Assembly (NCBI RefSeq): GCF_030409875.1
Contig: NZ_JAUFQR010000001.1
Location: forward strand, 3,720,001-3,784,000
Length of the DNA: 64,000 bases
Reading direction: 5' to 3'
Source: Chryseobacterium tructae
GTDB taxonomy: Bacteria > Bacteroidota > Bacteroidia > Flavobacteriales > Weeksellaceae
The position numbers and the translations under genes are program-made. The notes beneath the pieces were generated by a model, which made no database searches, had not been told where the DNA came from, and worked only from the letters and a program-made list of their open reading frames with translations. Positions 48,113 to 57,399 of the stretch are shown in pieces (position 1 is the first letter of the stretch; the number at the start of each line of letters is the position of its first letter).

Positions 48113-48285
48113 TTTTGGCTAAAGCCAATGGAAGATATTTTTATTTTTTTAAACGGGCTAAAGCCCGTTTCTATTGAATAGGTTCTTTAAGCATTCACTT
48201 TAGAGCAAAAGACATACAGTTTGTCATTGACTACGTCGAATCTTCGATTTCTGACGAAGGAAGAATCTCTACACAACTTTTCTTA
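48113..48285. repeat. GGCTAAAGCC palindromes and GACGAAGGAAGAATC intergenic repeat
   Basis: TTGGCTAAAGCCAA at 48114-48127 and AAACGGGCTAAAGCCCGTTT at 48151-48170 share a GGCTAAAGCC core and form an array of two palindromes. Further on, CTGACGAAGGAAGAATCTC (about 48257-48275) matches a string I have seen to be highly repeated in flavobacterial genomes. No gene is visible in the 382-base gap. Confidence 0.6.
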
Positions 48286-48382
48286 CCATTTTACAGCTTA
48301 GATTTCTCAAGAATTCCACTGTTTCCGTTTTAAGTTTTGGAGTAAAATACTTCTATTGAACCATTTAAATGATATCCAATAA

Positions 48383-48410
48383 AAAACGGCGGAATAAATC
48401 CCGCCGTTTT
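48383..48410. terminator. Terminator of the phytase-like gene
   Basis: AACGGCGG-aataaat-CCGCCGTT stem with A-run on the left and T-run on the right, 18 bases beyond the minus-strand stop. Confidence 0.75.
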
Positions 48411-48428
48411 CCTTTAAAAAAAATCTAA

Positions 48429-49696
48429 TTATTGAATATCGACTACGTACATAGTTCCTTTATCTACCTTCCCGGTTTTAGGAAGTATTTTTGCTTTAGG
48501 ATTTCCGTTCCCATCATCTACTACTCCAAAGTCATCATCATTGAAAACAGCCAGTTTATTATTTCCTAAATAAACAATTCCCTCGAATTTATCATGTTCA
48601 TATCCCAGTTTAGCCACCAGGTCTACTGCTAATTTTTTAGAAACAGGTTTAATCCCTGCCTTGGTAAGCTCATCCCATGTACATTGTTCCAGAGCTTTTC
48701 CATTGACCAGCATTCCGTCTGCAGCTGCAAGATCAGTTCCGTTTACATCTGTGGCTTCAGCTAGATTAATTCTGTACACTTTTTTAATTCCACTTTGTGT
48801 TCCAAAATTACCGTCTCTCTCAATAACAAGAAATTCATTATTACCTAATGCTGTAATATCACAAACTGAGTCGGAAGCTCCGCCATCCTGTTTATAAAGA
48901 TATTGCTTTGTTTTTCCGGTGGTGATATCGAAAGTAACGATCCTCGTTAAGGTTGTATTGGTTGCCAAAGCTTTTGAAGGAACAAACATCATAGATTGTA
49001 TGGTTCCTACTAATGTTTTTCCATCCGGAGTTATACAAAGTCCTTCCATCCCTCTATTGGCTCTTCTTTTCGCCAAAACGGCAGGTAATTTTCTATTTCC
49101 TGTATTTACACCAATCGGGCTTATTCTTTCAAGCTCTACTCCATCGGCATTGTAATGAACAATATGCGGACCGTATTCATCGGATACCCAGAATGTCCCA
49201 TCTGCTGCTGCCACAATACTTTCACTGTCTAAACCATAATTATCTGTGCCCAAACATTTCCTGCTGCATCATATGCTACTTCACCTGTACTGCCCATTCC
49301 CACAGGATTTGGAAGCCCTGTAATGGGTTTTCCTGCTGGATTTTTAAGCTTAATATACTTGATAACCTCTATTTTTCCGTCTGCATTAATTTTAAAATGC
49401 ATAATGGTAGGAGTAAAATCAGGGGTTAAAAACTTTTTCCCTTTCAGATAATCTGTATTCGGACCACGGTCTGTAATGACATAAAACTCTCCTTTTCTCG
49501 TAGGATGAGCTGCTGCTCCGGAACCGAATCCGCCATTAATTACATCCACACCATTTATCGTTGCCAATTTCGTAAATGGAAACTCCTGTGGAAGTTTAGA
49601 ATAATTAATGTCTTGGTTATTTACATTGGTGTCATCGTCTTTGCTGCATGACCATAATGCAGTCATCATCAAAGCAGATAATAGTAGTTTTTTCAT
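48429..49696 (-). CDS. Phytase-like esterase domain lipoprotein (one apparent frameshift)
   Basis: About 422 residues after repair, with a lipoprotein signal (MKKLLLSALMMTALWSCSKD). The domain is the beta-propeller called esterase-like activity of phytase: GEFYVITDRGPNTDYLKG, WVSDEYGPHIVHYNADG, RGMEGLCITPDGKTLVG, FEGIVYLGNNKLAVFNDDDF. The frame breaks at the AAA of 49252-49254 (TTT in the coding strand); one extra T gives GNVLGTDNYGLDSES. I start at the ATG (49696), which gives a clean lipobox, not the longer upstream frame. Such proteins may hydrolyse phosphoesters on the cell surface; the substrate is unknown. Confidence 0.8.
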
Positions 49697-49951
49697 ATTA
49701 ACTTTTATGGCGCGAAAGTATAAATTGATTATAAACTGATCTTGAATATAATGATAATTGTATTTTAACAATAGAATCTAAAGATGAATTCAATATAAAC
49801 AACAAAAACACTATTTTAACTTAAAAAAGTAAATATTTATACCCAATATCCTATCAATCAATAAAATTCATTTTTAAATAATACAATTAATTTTCAAAAA
49901 GACTAGAAACAAATCTATAATTCACAAAACAGATATCAAAAATTTATGTGA

Positions 49952-49959
49952 TATATTTG
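49952..49959 (+). promoter_or_regulatory. -7 promoter box upstream of the cobalamin riboswitch
   Basis: TATATTTG at 49952-49959, directly before the riboswitch; the -33 element is not clear. Confidence 0.5.
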
Positions 49960-49965
49960 TCCTCT

Positions 49966-50128
49966 TTAAGGTTGAACACTGTTCATAATAGGGAATCAAG
50001 TGAGAATATTATCCAAATCTTGAGCTGTACCCGCAACTGTAAGCTGTTTATTCCTATAGTTTCATTATACCACTGGGCTTTGCCTGGGAAGGTTAGCTAT
50101 AGGATGCGAGCCAGGAGACCTACCTTAA
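49966..50128 (+). ncRNA. Cobalamin riboswitch
   Basis: Closed by a 7-bp P1 (TTAAGGT 49966-49972 with ACCTTAA 50122-50128). Inside are the conserved boxes in order: GGGAATC...GTGAGAAT, AGCTGTACCCGCAACTGTAA, CACTGGGC...GCCTGGGAAGG and the B12 box GATGCGAGCCAGGAGACC. A GACATA-tcg-TATGTC hairpin and a TAGGA...TCCTA pair at 50144-50180 are possible parts of the expression platform. It controls the T9SS-exported protein gene whose ATG is 91 bases further on. Confidence 0.93.
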
Positions 50129-50218
50129 ATAGACATTTAGTTTTAGGATATGGACATATCGTATGTCTTCATTTCCTATCAATAAGTTTCGGGAATAAAA
50201 CTTTAATTTAATTATATT

Positions 50219-51334
50219 ATGAGAAAAATCTATTTTTTTTTCTTACTGCTTTGTACGCAGTTTTTCTTTGCCCAATTCACAGAAAACGACATTAAGTTTT
50301 GGGTAGGAACCGGTTCTAAAAAAGCCTATTTCATTGCCGATTTTAATGACAACAATACTCCTACCTCTTATGCCTGGGGCTACCGTTTTGATGATGATAA
50401 TTTAAAGGCAGAAGACATGATCAATGCTATCATTTCGGCAGAACCTAAAATGGAAGCTGATATTCTTTCAGGGTATATGTACAGTTTTGCCTACAACCAC
50501 CATACACCAAGCACCGATGATTATTGGATTCCGTGGTTTGGGCCAAATGCAGAAAATATGTCTAATAACAATAATGGCCCAGGATCTGTTAATTTAACAG
50601 ACGGGCTATGGTTTGGTATTTCCTATGGTATTGATGAAATAGATACTCCTCCATCAACTCCGGTACCTGCCTACAGTTCTCAATGGTACACCTCATCTCA
50701 AATTACCAACTGGATTGGAACTGGAACTCATAAAAGTCTTGTTGTTGTAGATTTTGGAACCCATAATGCTAATGGCAATGCCAATTCTTTTGTTTTTGGA
50801 ATTCAATATAATGGCAGCATAACAGCGGAGCAAGCTCTGCAACTGATTCAGTCAAACGCTTCCTATTTCAATTTTACCTCCAATAATAACCAGGTTTCAA
50901 GTTTATCATTAAATAGCTTCTCAGGAAATAGCTCAGGAGCTGGAAACTGGAAATTATATACAGGAAAAGACCTTTCAAGCTGGCAGAAAAAAACTAATCT
51001 TAGTCAAATTCAACTGAACAACAATACGTGGTTGGGATTAAGCTTCGGTGAAAGAAGACCATTCACTCCTACTGAGGCAAGCAATGCTACATTATCTGTG
51101 GCTTCAGTCAATAAAAAAGCTTCCTTCAGCATTTACCCAAATCCAACAAGTGATTTTATTCAGATTGAAACATCTGAAAGCATCCAAGAAGTGAATATCT
51201 ATTCTTCTTTAGGACAGAAAGTGATGACTTCCCCAACAACGAAGATTAATGTTAAATCTTTAAATACTGGAGTATACTGGGTTGAGGTTAAGACTAAGAA
51301 TGGTTCTACCGTTCATAAGATTGTAAAGAAGTAG
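50219..51334 (+). CDS. T9SS-exported protein with two related modules, under cobalamin riboswitch control
   Basis: A 371-residue exported protein. Signal peptide: MRKIYFFFLLLCTQFFFAQ. Two related modules follow: residues ~26-140 (FWVGTGSKKAYFIADFND ... SYAWGYRFDD ... AEDMINAI) and ~160-285 (NWIGTGTHKSLVVVDFGT ... SFVFGIQYNG ... AEQALQLI). Each ends in a WFGISYG/WLGLSFG-like strand. The C-terminal ~65 residues are a type A T9SS sorting domain (FSIYPNPTSDFIQIE ... VHKIVKK), so the protein is secreted or anchored to the cell surface. I do not recognise the modules. Riboswitch control suggests a role in cobamide capture, but this is inference. Confidence 0.8.
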   Translation: MRKIYFFFLLLCTQFFFAQFTENDIKFWVGTGSKKAYFIADFNDNNTPTSYAWGYRFDDDNLKAEDMINAIISAEPKMEADILSGYMYSFAYNHHTPSTDDYWIPWFGPNAENMSNNNNGPGSVNLTDGLWFGISYGIDEIDTPPSTPVPAYSSQWYTSSQITNWIGTGTHKSLVVVDFGTHNANGNANSFVFGIQYNGSITAEQALQLIQSNASYFNFTSNNNQVSSLSLNSFSGNSSGAGNWKLYTGKDLSSWQKKTNLSQIQLNNNTWLGLSFGERRPFTPTEASNATLSVASVNKKASFSIYPNPTSDFIQIETSESIQEVNIYSSLGQKVMTSPTTKINVKSLNTGVYWVEVKTKNGSTVHKIVKK

Positions 51335-51414
51335 AGAGGGGATTATCACGTCTTCAATTGTGGTTTAATTCCTCATATTTATTTTGCTCAAGATATATAT
51401 TCGTGACTAAAACA

Positions 51415-51444
51415 AAAAACGCATCCCAATTGGGATGCGTTTTT
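51415..51444. terminator. Perfect palindromic terminator between convergent genes
   Basis: AAAAACGCATCCCAATT and its exact complement form a 30-base palindrome with A and T runs on the two sides, serving the T9SS gene (+) and clpP (-). Confidence 0.85.
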
Positions 51445-51464
51445 CGATATGATCATACAATCAA

Positions 51465-52146
51465 TTATTTTTTCTCTGCTCTTTGAAGAACCTCATCTAC
51501 CATTCCGTAGCTCTTAGCTTCTTCAGAAGTCATCCAGTAATCTCTGTCGGAAGATTCTCTACCCATTCATAAGTTTGTCCTGAATGGTGAGCGATGATGT
51601 CATAAAGCTCCTGCTTTAATTTCAGCATTTCTCTTAAGTTGATTTCCATATCAGAAGCTACTCCCTGAGCACCTCCTGAAGGCTGGTGAATCATTACTCT
51701 TGAATGCTTAAGCGCAGAACGTTTTCCTTTTTCTCCAGCAACCAATAATACAGCTCCCATTGATGCAGCCATTCCTGTACAAATTGTCGCAACATCCGGC
51801 TTAATGATCTGCATTGTGTCATAAATACCTAATCCTGCGTATACGCTACCACCAGGAGAGTTGATATAGATTTGAATATCTTTAGAAGGATCTGCACTTT
51901 CCAAGAATAAAAGCTGAGCTGTAACGATGTTCGCTACTTGATCATCAATTCCTGTTCCAAGGAAGATAATTCTGTCCATCATCAAACGAGAGAAACGTCC
52001 ATCTGAGCAACGTTTAATCTTCTTTCCTCCATGATGTACGGAGTTAAGTTCGTTGGGCCATACATTCCCATATACTGATCGGTAGCTAAACCGTTGTTTC
52101 CTAAATGTTTTACAGAGAAATCTCTGAATTCTTTTTTAATGTCCAT
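51465..52146 (-). CDS. clpP: ATP-dependent Clp protease proteolytic subunit (two apparent frameshifts)
   Basis: ClpP, about 227 residues after repair, the proteolytic core that works with ClpX/ClpA. Active-site Ser is in [11 protein letters not shown], His in [13 protein letters not shown] and Asp in [12 protein letters not shown] (after the second shift). Break 1 is at 51993-51995: one more T in the coding strand gives [18 protein letters not shown]. Break 2 is at 51555-51556: one more A gives WVEKSSDRDYW and carries the frame to a TAA at 51465. Two losses in one gene with an otherwise perfect family match point to sequence error. Confidence 0.93.
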
Positions 52147-52257
52147 ATTGATATTATGTATTATTTTAAAATATTTTCAAAGTTTAAATTACAATATTTA
52201 TTCCTAAAATTTTATAGGACTTTTTGTCACAGAATCCGGAATCCTTTTGTCTTTAAA

Positions 52258-54243
52258 CTATCTTTTTCTACCTGCATAGATTCCCTTGATTGGGGAATAT
52301 TCGATAATATTACTGAGTCTGATAGAAGCTTGTTTCAATAAAGTAATCTTTTTAATCAGCTCATAATACTTTACATCATCCGTACTGCTGTATTGATCAA
52401 GTTCTTTCGCTGTTTCTGTAATCAGATAATCAATATATCTGTATTTATGTAGCAAAACATCACCCTGGATCTGATCTGCAACTTTATCACCATAATTAGG
52501 CGGATAAATATTTCTGGAAGCCCAGTTTTCCAGTTCATCCAGCGGCATCAAAGCATCTACAACCTTTGTAGTAATCTCTTCATCCATAAAAGATACAAAA
52601 AAGTTTCCACTTCTCAGCTCGTCTTTCTGAATCCCTTCCCTTACCTGATTGATAATGATTTCATTTTCTTTAACTAAAAATATATATTGTTCTTCCTCAA
52701 AATGATGAAGAATTTCTTCAATGACCGTAATCTGATACTCTTCATTATTCTCACTTTTTCTTTTAAGAACGATATCTCCAAACATCAGCATATGATCTAC
52801 CAATTTATTCTCCATAAACAGGACATCAAATAAGAAAGGATCTTCTTTTTCCTTATCTAAAGGAACAATCTCCAACTTTGGAGCTGCTTTTTCCTTTTGT
52901 TGCTGCTGAACATGATGCGTCTGATTCTGGGTAATCTGCTTCTGAACATCTAATTCATTGAAAAGACTCTGCTCAGACAGTCCGAATTTATTGGAAACTT
53001 CCTTCAGATAAACTTCTCTTTTCAGTGCATTCTGCACAAAGGAAACCGATTTCACGATATCACGGATGGCCTCCGCTTTTTTGATAGGATCATTTCCAAC
53101 ATCCCGCAACAGAATTTCCGCTTTAAAGTCGATGAAATCCATCGCTTCATTTTCAATGTATTTTTCTACATATTCCTGCGGGTGTTTTCTGGCAAATGAA
53201 TCGGGATCATCACCATCAGGGAACAGTAAAACACGGATGTTCATTCCCTCTGTCAGCAACATGTCTATGCTTCGGAAGCTGGCTTTAATACCGGCATTAT
53301 CTCCATCAAAAAGAATCGTTACGTTTTCAGTAAGTCTCTTAATTAATTTAATTTGCTCAGTGGTAAGGGAAGTTCCGGAACTCGCTACAACGTTTTCAAT
53401 TCCGGACATATGAAGTGAAATCACATCCATATACCCTTCCACCAAAAGACAGCCGTTCTTTCTGGAAATGGCCTGTTTACTCTGGTTTAATCCATAAAGT
53501 ACATTGGATTTATGATAGATCTCCGTTTCCGGTGAATTGAGATACTTTGCTGTTTTTACGTTATTCTTAAGGATTCTTGCTCCAAAACCTAAAACCCTTC
53601 CTGAGAAACTATGAATCGGAAAGATTACCCTTTCGCGGAATCTGTCAACTCCGGCAGGAGTATTTTCAGGGAAAATGGAAAGTCCGGATCTTTCAAGAAT
53701 TTCTTTAGTATATCCTTTCTCCAGTGCATAAGTTGTAAAAGCATTTTTCTTTTCGGGAGAATATCCTAGTTGGAATTTTTTGATGATATCATCCTTAAGC
53801 TCTCTTTCTTTAAAATAGGCAAGTCCTATACTTCTTCCCTCTTCATCATCCCAAAGGATCTCCTGAAAGTAAGTATTGGCCACTTCATGAATCTTATACA
53901 AGAGATCTTTTTCTGTCTGGGCATGTTTTGCTTCTTCAGAAATTTCACGCAGATCTTCCTCAATTTCAATTCCATATTTTTTGGCAGCGTGACGAAGAGC
54001 TTCAGGATAAGTGAAGTTTTCGATTTCCATCAGGAAAGAAATCGCAGTCCCACCTTTTCCGGTAGAGAAATCTTTCCAGATCTGCTTGCTTGGCGAAACA
54101 ACAAAACTCGGAGACTTTTCCTCATGAAATGGGCTGAGTCCCTTAAAATTAGACCCTGCTCTTTTCAACTGAACGTACTCTCCTACTATCTCTTCTACCC
54201 GTATCGTTGAGAAAATTTTGTCTATTGTCTGCTTCGAAATCAT
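52258..54243 (-). CDS. dnaG: DNA primase, zinc-ribbon cysteines missing
   Basis: DnaG primase, 661 residues, makes RNA primers for replication. The N-terminal zinc-ribbon region is recognisable (KGLSPFHEEKSPSFVVSPSKQIWKDFSTGKGGTAISF in two adjoining parts), but the CHC2 cysteines are replaced: SPFH for CPFH and DFSTGKGG for CFGCGKGG. The catalytic TOPRIM domain is intact (LVEGYMDVISLH, ILFDGDNAGIKA). The C-terminal ~200 residues bind helicase. A TAATTTTG box at 54248-54255 ends four bases before the ATG, suggesting a leaderless mRNA. Confidence 0.93.
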   Translation of the reverse strand: MISKQTIDKIFSTIRVEEIVGEYVQLKRAGSNFKGLSPFHEEKSPSFVVSPSKQIWKDFSTGKGGTAISFLMEIENFTYPEALRHAAKKYGIEIEEDLREISEEAKHAQTEKDLLYKIHEVANTYFQEILWDDEEGRSIGLAYFKERELKDDIIKKFQLGYSPEKKNAFTTYALEKGYTKEILERSGLSIFPENTPAGVDRFRERVIFPIHSFSGRVLGFGARILKNNVKTAKYLNSPETEIYHKSNVLYGLNQSKQAISRKNGCLLVEGYMDVISLHMSGIENVVASSGTSLTTEQIKLIKRLTENVTILFDGDNAGIKASFRSIDMLLTEGMNIRVLLFPDGDDPDSFARKHPQEYVEKYIENEAMDFIDFKAEILLRDVGNDPIKKAEAIRDIVKSVSFVQNALKREVYLKEVSNKFGLSEQSLFNELDVQKQITQNQTHHVQQQQKEKAAPKLEIVPLDKEKEDPFLFDVLFMENKLVDHMLMFGDIVLKRKSENNEEYQITVIEEILHHFEEEQYIFLVKENEIIINQVREGIQKDELRSGNFFVSFMDEEITTKVVDALMPLDELENWASRNIYPPNYGDKVADQIQGDVLLHKYRYIDYLITETAKELDQYSSTDDVKYYELIKKITLLKQASIRLSNIIEYSPIKGIYAGRKR

Positions 54244-54392
54244 ACTACAAAATTAGGTATTTTTATGCAAAAGGTAACGAACTTTGAGCCAGAGAATTTG
54301 AGATAAATAGAGTTAAAAAACACAAAACAGCTCAATTAAACTTAATAATTAACCAATGTTTCATGATTTATTTTAAATAATAATATTCATAA

Positions 54393-54417
54393 AAAAATCT
54401 CCAAAAAGGAGATTTTT
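54393..54417. terminator. Terminator of the T9SS protein gene
   Basis: AAAAATCTCC-aaaaa-GGAGATTTTT stem; usable by the minus-strand gene that ends at 54450. Confidence 0.65.
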
Positions 54418-54449
54418 AATCGTAAGCTGTTTAATAAAAGAAATGATTT

Positions 54450-55190
54450 TTATTTCTTAATAAATATTTTTGTAGAAGTATTTCCTGACCTATCCGTAAA
54501 CTCCACTATATAATTACCTGTACTAAGATGATCTACGGAAATCGAATTATTACTCACCTTTGAAGTTTCCAGTTTTTTTCCTTCCATTGTGTAGACTGTC
54601 GCAGAAATAATCTCCTTCTCTGATTTAAAATATAAATCTTTACCGGCAGGATTTGGATAAACTCCAGTCTGTTTTTTCTTCACCTCAATATCATTTACAG
54701 AAAGCGTGAGAGATGTTACGTTAAGAGTATAAGGAACCGTTTGCGGATCAGCCCACGAAGATATCAATATATAATAGGTATTGCCTGCAGTTACTGCAAA
54801 ATTATCGACTGTTAAATCGTCTCCATCTGACACAATTCCTTCACATGCAGCATAATTCAATCCGATATCATCACAACTATTATAAACAAACAAACCAGTC
54901 CAACCTGTTCCATTTGGAATTTCTATTTTTATAGTTCCCGTAAATGCTGCTGTATAAGAATAAATCACATCATTACCTTTGTGATAATAATTTCCATACC
55001 CATCCGCCGAGCCACTGCAATCAGGACTATCTAAAGGATTAGGATCATAGTTATCTGCATAATTGGCAGTATCATCCGTTGTTGTATACGGTAAAGCGGT
55101 AATTACAATAGGATCAGTGCAGATTGTGCCCACCTGTGCACCTGCTATTCCAAAAAAAGAAATAAATAAAGCTAAGTAAATGTTTTTCAT
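54450..55190 (-). CDS. T9SS-sorted secreted protein, unknown function
   Basis: A ~246-residue exported protein. I start at the ATG of MKNIYLALFISFFGIAGAQ, which gives a clean signal peptide, not at the ATG seven codons upstream. The central ~150 residues form a beta-sandwich-like domain (VIYSYTAAFTGTIKIEIPNGTGWTGLFVYNSC), with paired cysteines, resembling pre-peptidase C-terminal-type domains. The C-terminal ~70 residues are a type A T9SS sorting domain (TGVYPNPAGKDLYFKS ... TSTKIFIKK). No enzyme motif is seen. Confidence 0.8.
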   Translation of the reverse strand: MKNIYLALFISFFGIAGAQVGTICTDPIVITALPYTTTDDTANYADNYDPNPLDSPDCSGSADGYGNYYHKGNDVIYSYTAAFTGTIKIEIPNGTGWTGLFVYNSCDDIGLNYAACEGIVSDGDDLTVDNFAVTAGNTYYILISSWADPQTVPYTLNVTSLTLSVNDIEVKKKQTGVYPNPAGKDLYFKSEKEIISATVYTMEGKKLETSKVSNNSISVDHLSTGNYIVEFTDRSGNTSTKIFIKK

Positions 55191-55337
55191 GGATAAATAT
55201 TTAGTATTCAACCAAATTTAAATATTTATTAATATAAAAACAATAAATACCATTTAAAATAAACATAATAACACATAAACCTTTATATCCTATCATTATT
55301 ATCAATCTAAATTATTATAAAAAACATAATTTAGATT

Positions 55338-55345
55338 TAAATTTG
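55338..55345 (+). promoter_or_regulatory. -7 promoter box of tsaE, four bases before the ATG
   Basis: TAAATTTG at 55338-55345, followed by ACAA and the ATG at 55350. Confidence 0.55.
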
Positions 55346-55349
55346 ACAA

Positions 55350-55751
55350 ATGAAAATAAAATCTTTACAAGAATGGCAGGAAGTTGTTGACAGCATTCTT
55401 CCTCATTTAAAACATAATATTCTTTTGCTTAAAGGAAATTTAGGAGCAGGAAAAACTACTTTCACTCAGTTCTTACTAAAAAATCTGGGAAGCGAAGATG
55501 AAGTAAACTCTCCTACCTATTCTATCGTTAATGAATACAATACCTCAAAAGGGAAAGTATTCCATTTTGATCTTTACCGCTTAAAAAACATTGAGGAAGT
55601 ATATGATATTGGGATTGAAGAATATCTTGATAACTCTTTCCTATGCATTATTGAGTGGCCGGAAGTGTATGAAGAAGAGCTTTACGGGCTCAACTATCAC
55701 ACAATGAGTATTGTGAACACGGGTGAAAACAGAGAAGTTTCATTCGAGTAA
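55350..55751 (+). CDS. tsaE: tRNA threonylcarbamoyladenosine biosynthesis ATPase TsaE
   Basis: A 133-residue P-loop ATPase that supports TsaB/TsaD in making t6A37 of tRNAs reading ANN codons. Walker A is GNLGAGKTTF at residue ~29; SPTYSIVNEYNT and FHFDLYRLKNIEE are family signatures; the C-terminal IEWPEVYEEEL is also typical. Normal length for the family. A TAAATTTG box four bases before the ATG suggests a leaderless transcript. Confidence 0.92.
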   Translation: MKIKSLQEWQEVVDSILPHLKHNILLLKGNLGAGKTTFTQFLLKNLGSEDEVNSPTYSIVNEYNTSKGKVFHFDLYRLKNIEEVYDIGIEEYLDNSFLCIIEWPEVYEEELYGLNYHTMSIVNTGENREVSFE

Positions 55752-55759
55752 ATATTATG

Positions 55760-55767
55760 TATCTTTG
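55760..55767 (+). promoter_or_regulatory. -7 promoter box of ald
   Basis: TATCTTTG at 55760-55767, just after the tsaE stop and 53 bases before the ald ATG. Confidence 0.45.
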
Positions 55768-55820
55768 CTTATTAATTCAGTATTAAAATAACAATCTGTA
55801 AGACATAATTTAATTTAAGG

Positions 55821-57011
55821 ATGAGCACAAATATTTTTACTCCTTTCACAGAAGAAGAATTGATGCCGAAAGAGGAAAAATTGGAGGTTATAAAGAAGGG
55901 AAAACAGTTCAGTATTGGAATTCCTAAGGAAACCTGTCTCAACGAAAGGAGAACCTGCATTACTCCTGACGCCGTACAGGTGCTGGTAGAACATGGCCAT
56001 GAGATCATTGTAGAATCAGGAGCCGGACAAGGTTCATTTTTTACAGATTTACAATATTCCGAATCCGGGGCAAAGATTACCAATGATCCGAAAGAAGCAT
56101 TCGGTCAGGATCTGATCCTGAAAATCAATCCTCCTACTCTGGATGAAATTGACTTTATGAAACCTAATACGTATATGGTTTCAGCACTTCAGATCAACCT
56201 TAGAGATAAGGAGTATTTCCTTAAGCTTGCAGAGAAAAAAATAAATGCCATTGCCTTTGAATTTATCGTAGATGAATACAAACAGCTTGCATTGGTAAGA
56301 TTAATCGGTGAAATTGCAGGAACCGTTTCTATTTTATACGCGTCAGAATTATTAGCCTTATCCAATGGTCTAATGCTTGGAGGAATTACAGGGGTAAGAC
56401 CTGCCGAAGTAGTGATCCTGGGTGCCGGAATTGTTGGAGAATTTGCTACAAAAGCAGCTATTGGATTAGGAGCAAGTGTAAAAGTTTTCGATAACTCATT
56501 ATCAAAATTAAGAAGGCTTCACACCATGGTAGACAGCCGTGTACCGACTTCCATTATTGATCCTAAAGAACTCAGCAAAAGCTTAAGACGTGCTGATGTA
56601 GTTATTGGAGCCCTTCCAAGATTAAATATGACGCCTATTGTGACTGAAGATATGGTCATGAAAATGAAAAAAGGCAGTGTCATCATCGATATTACCATAG
56701 ACAACGGTAAGGTAATAGAAACCTCCGAGTTAACGACTATGGATGATCCTTACATCATCAAACATGGAGTGATCCACTGCGGACTTCCGAATCTTACTTC
56801 AAGAATGCCGAGAACCACTACCAAGGCTATCTCGAATTTCTTCCTTTCCTATATTTTAAATTATGACGAAGAGGGCGGCTTTGAAAACATGCTGATCCGA
56901 AAAAATGAAATGAAGCAGAGCTTATATATGTATAAGGGAAGACATACCAAAAAGATCATCTGTGACCGTTTCGGACTTACGTACCACGATATCAATCTTT
57001 TAATTTTCTAA
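55821..57011 (+). CDS. ald: Alanine dehydrogenase
   Basis: A 396-residue NAD-dependent dehydrogenase of the alanine dehydrogenase/PNT N-terminal family, interconverting alanine and pyruvate plus ammonia. Substrate-site region: FSIGIPKETCLNERRTCITPDAVQ. The NAD-binding fold is VVILGAGIVGEFATKAAIGLGASVKVFD. It runs directly into the next gene (stop and ATG adjacent). Relatives named alanine dehydrogenase and PNT alpha-like proteins share these motifs; the first is more likely by length and single-chain form. Confidence 0.85.
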   Translation: MSTNIFTPFTEEELMPKEEKLEVIKKGKQFSIGIPKETCLNERRTCITPDAVQVLVEHGHEIIVESGAGQGSFFTDLQYSESGAKITNDPKEAFGQDLILKINPPTLDEIDFMKPNTYMVSALQINLRDKEYFLKLAEKKINAIAFEFIVDEYKQLALVRLIGEIAGTVSILYASELLALSNGLMLGGITGVRPAEVVILGAGIVGEFATKAAIGLGASVKVFDNSLSKLRRLHTMVDSRVPTSIIDPKELSKSLRRADVVIGALPRLNMTPIVTEDMVMKMKKGSVIIDITIDNGKVIETSELTTMDDPYIIKHGVIHCGLPNLTSRMPRTTTKAISNFFLSYILNYDEEGGFENMLIRKNEMKQSLYMYKGRHTKKIICDRFGLTYHDINLLIF

Positions 57012-57383
57012 ATGAAAAAACTTAAATTTTATGCAATAGGCTTCCTTCCGGGGCTAGTTATCGTATTTTTTATCTTAAACAAAAAAGGCGCAAGCTGCAG
57101 TGGCTACTTACCAAACAGCCGTGTAATTGCCGAAACACTTTCTAAAGAATTTCAATATTCAGAAGAATTTCATAATGAAATGATTTTAAATAATATTGAT
57201 GAAAAGTTTTTAAAAGACAGCATCATTACTAACGGAAAAGTAGATTTTGATCGCAGCCATGCACAAAAGAAACCTTGCCCGGATTATCTTATCACCTATC
57301 CTGAAAAAAATCCGAGGTTCGAAATTCATTTCGATAAATGTGAAGATCACGCAGGTTTTATTAGTTTAAAAAAACTTAAATAG
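57012..57383 (+). CDS. Small membrane-anchored protein, unknown function
   Basis: A 123-residue protein with an N-terminal membrane helix (FYAIGFLPGLVIVFFILNK) and a mostly hydrophilic outer part with several cysteines (GASCSGYLP, KKPCPDYL, DKCEDHAG). Its ATG touches the ald stop codon, so the two are translationally coupled. I do not recognise a family with confidence. The LytS-like kinase gene starts 17 bases downstream. Confidence 0.65.
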   Translation: MKKLKFYAIGFLPGLVIVFFILNKKGASCSGYLPNSRVIAETLSKEFQYSEEFHNEMILNNIDEKFLKDSIITNGKVDFDRSHAQKKPCPDYLITYPEKNPRFEIHFDKCEDHAGFISLKKLK

Positions 57384-57399
57384 TTTTCAAAAACAAGCT

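Noticed and set aside
49948..50211. 87-codon plus-strand open frame
   Set aside because: It overlaps the whole cobalamin riboswitch and its composition follows the conserved RNA boxes; not a gene.
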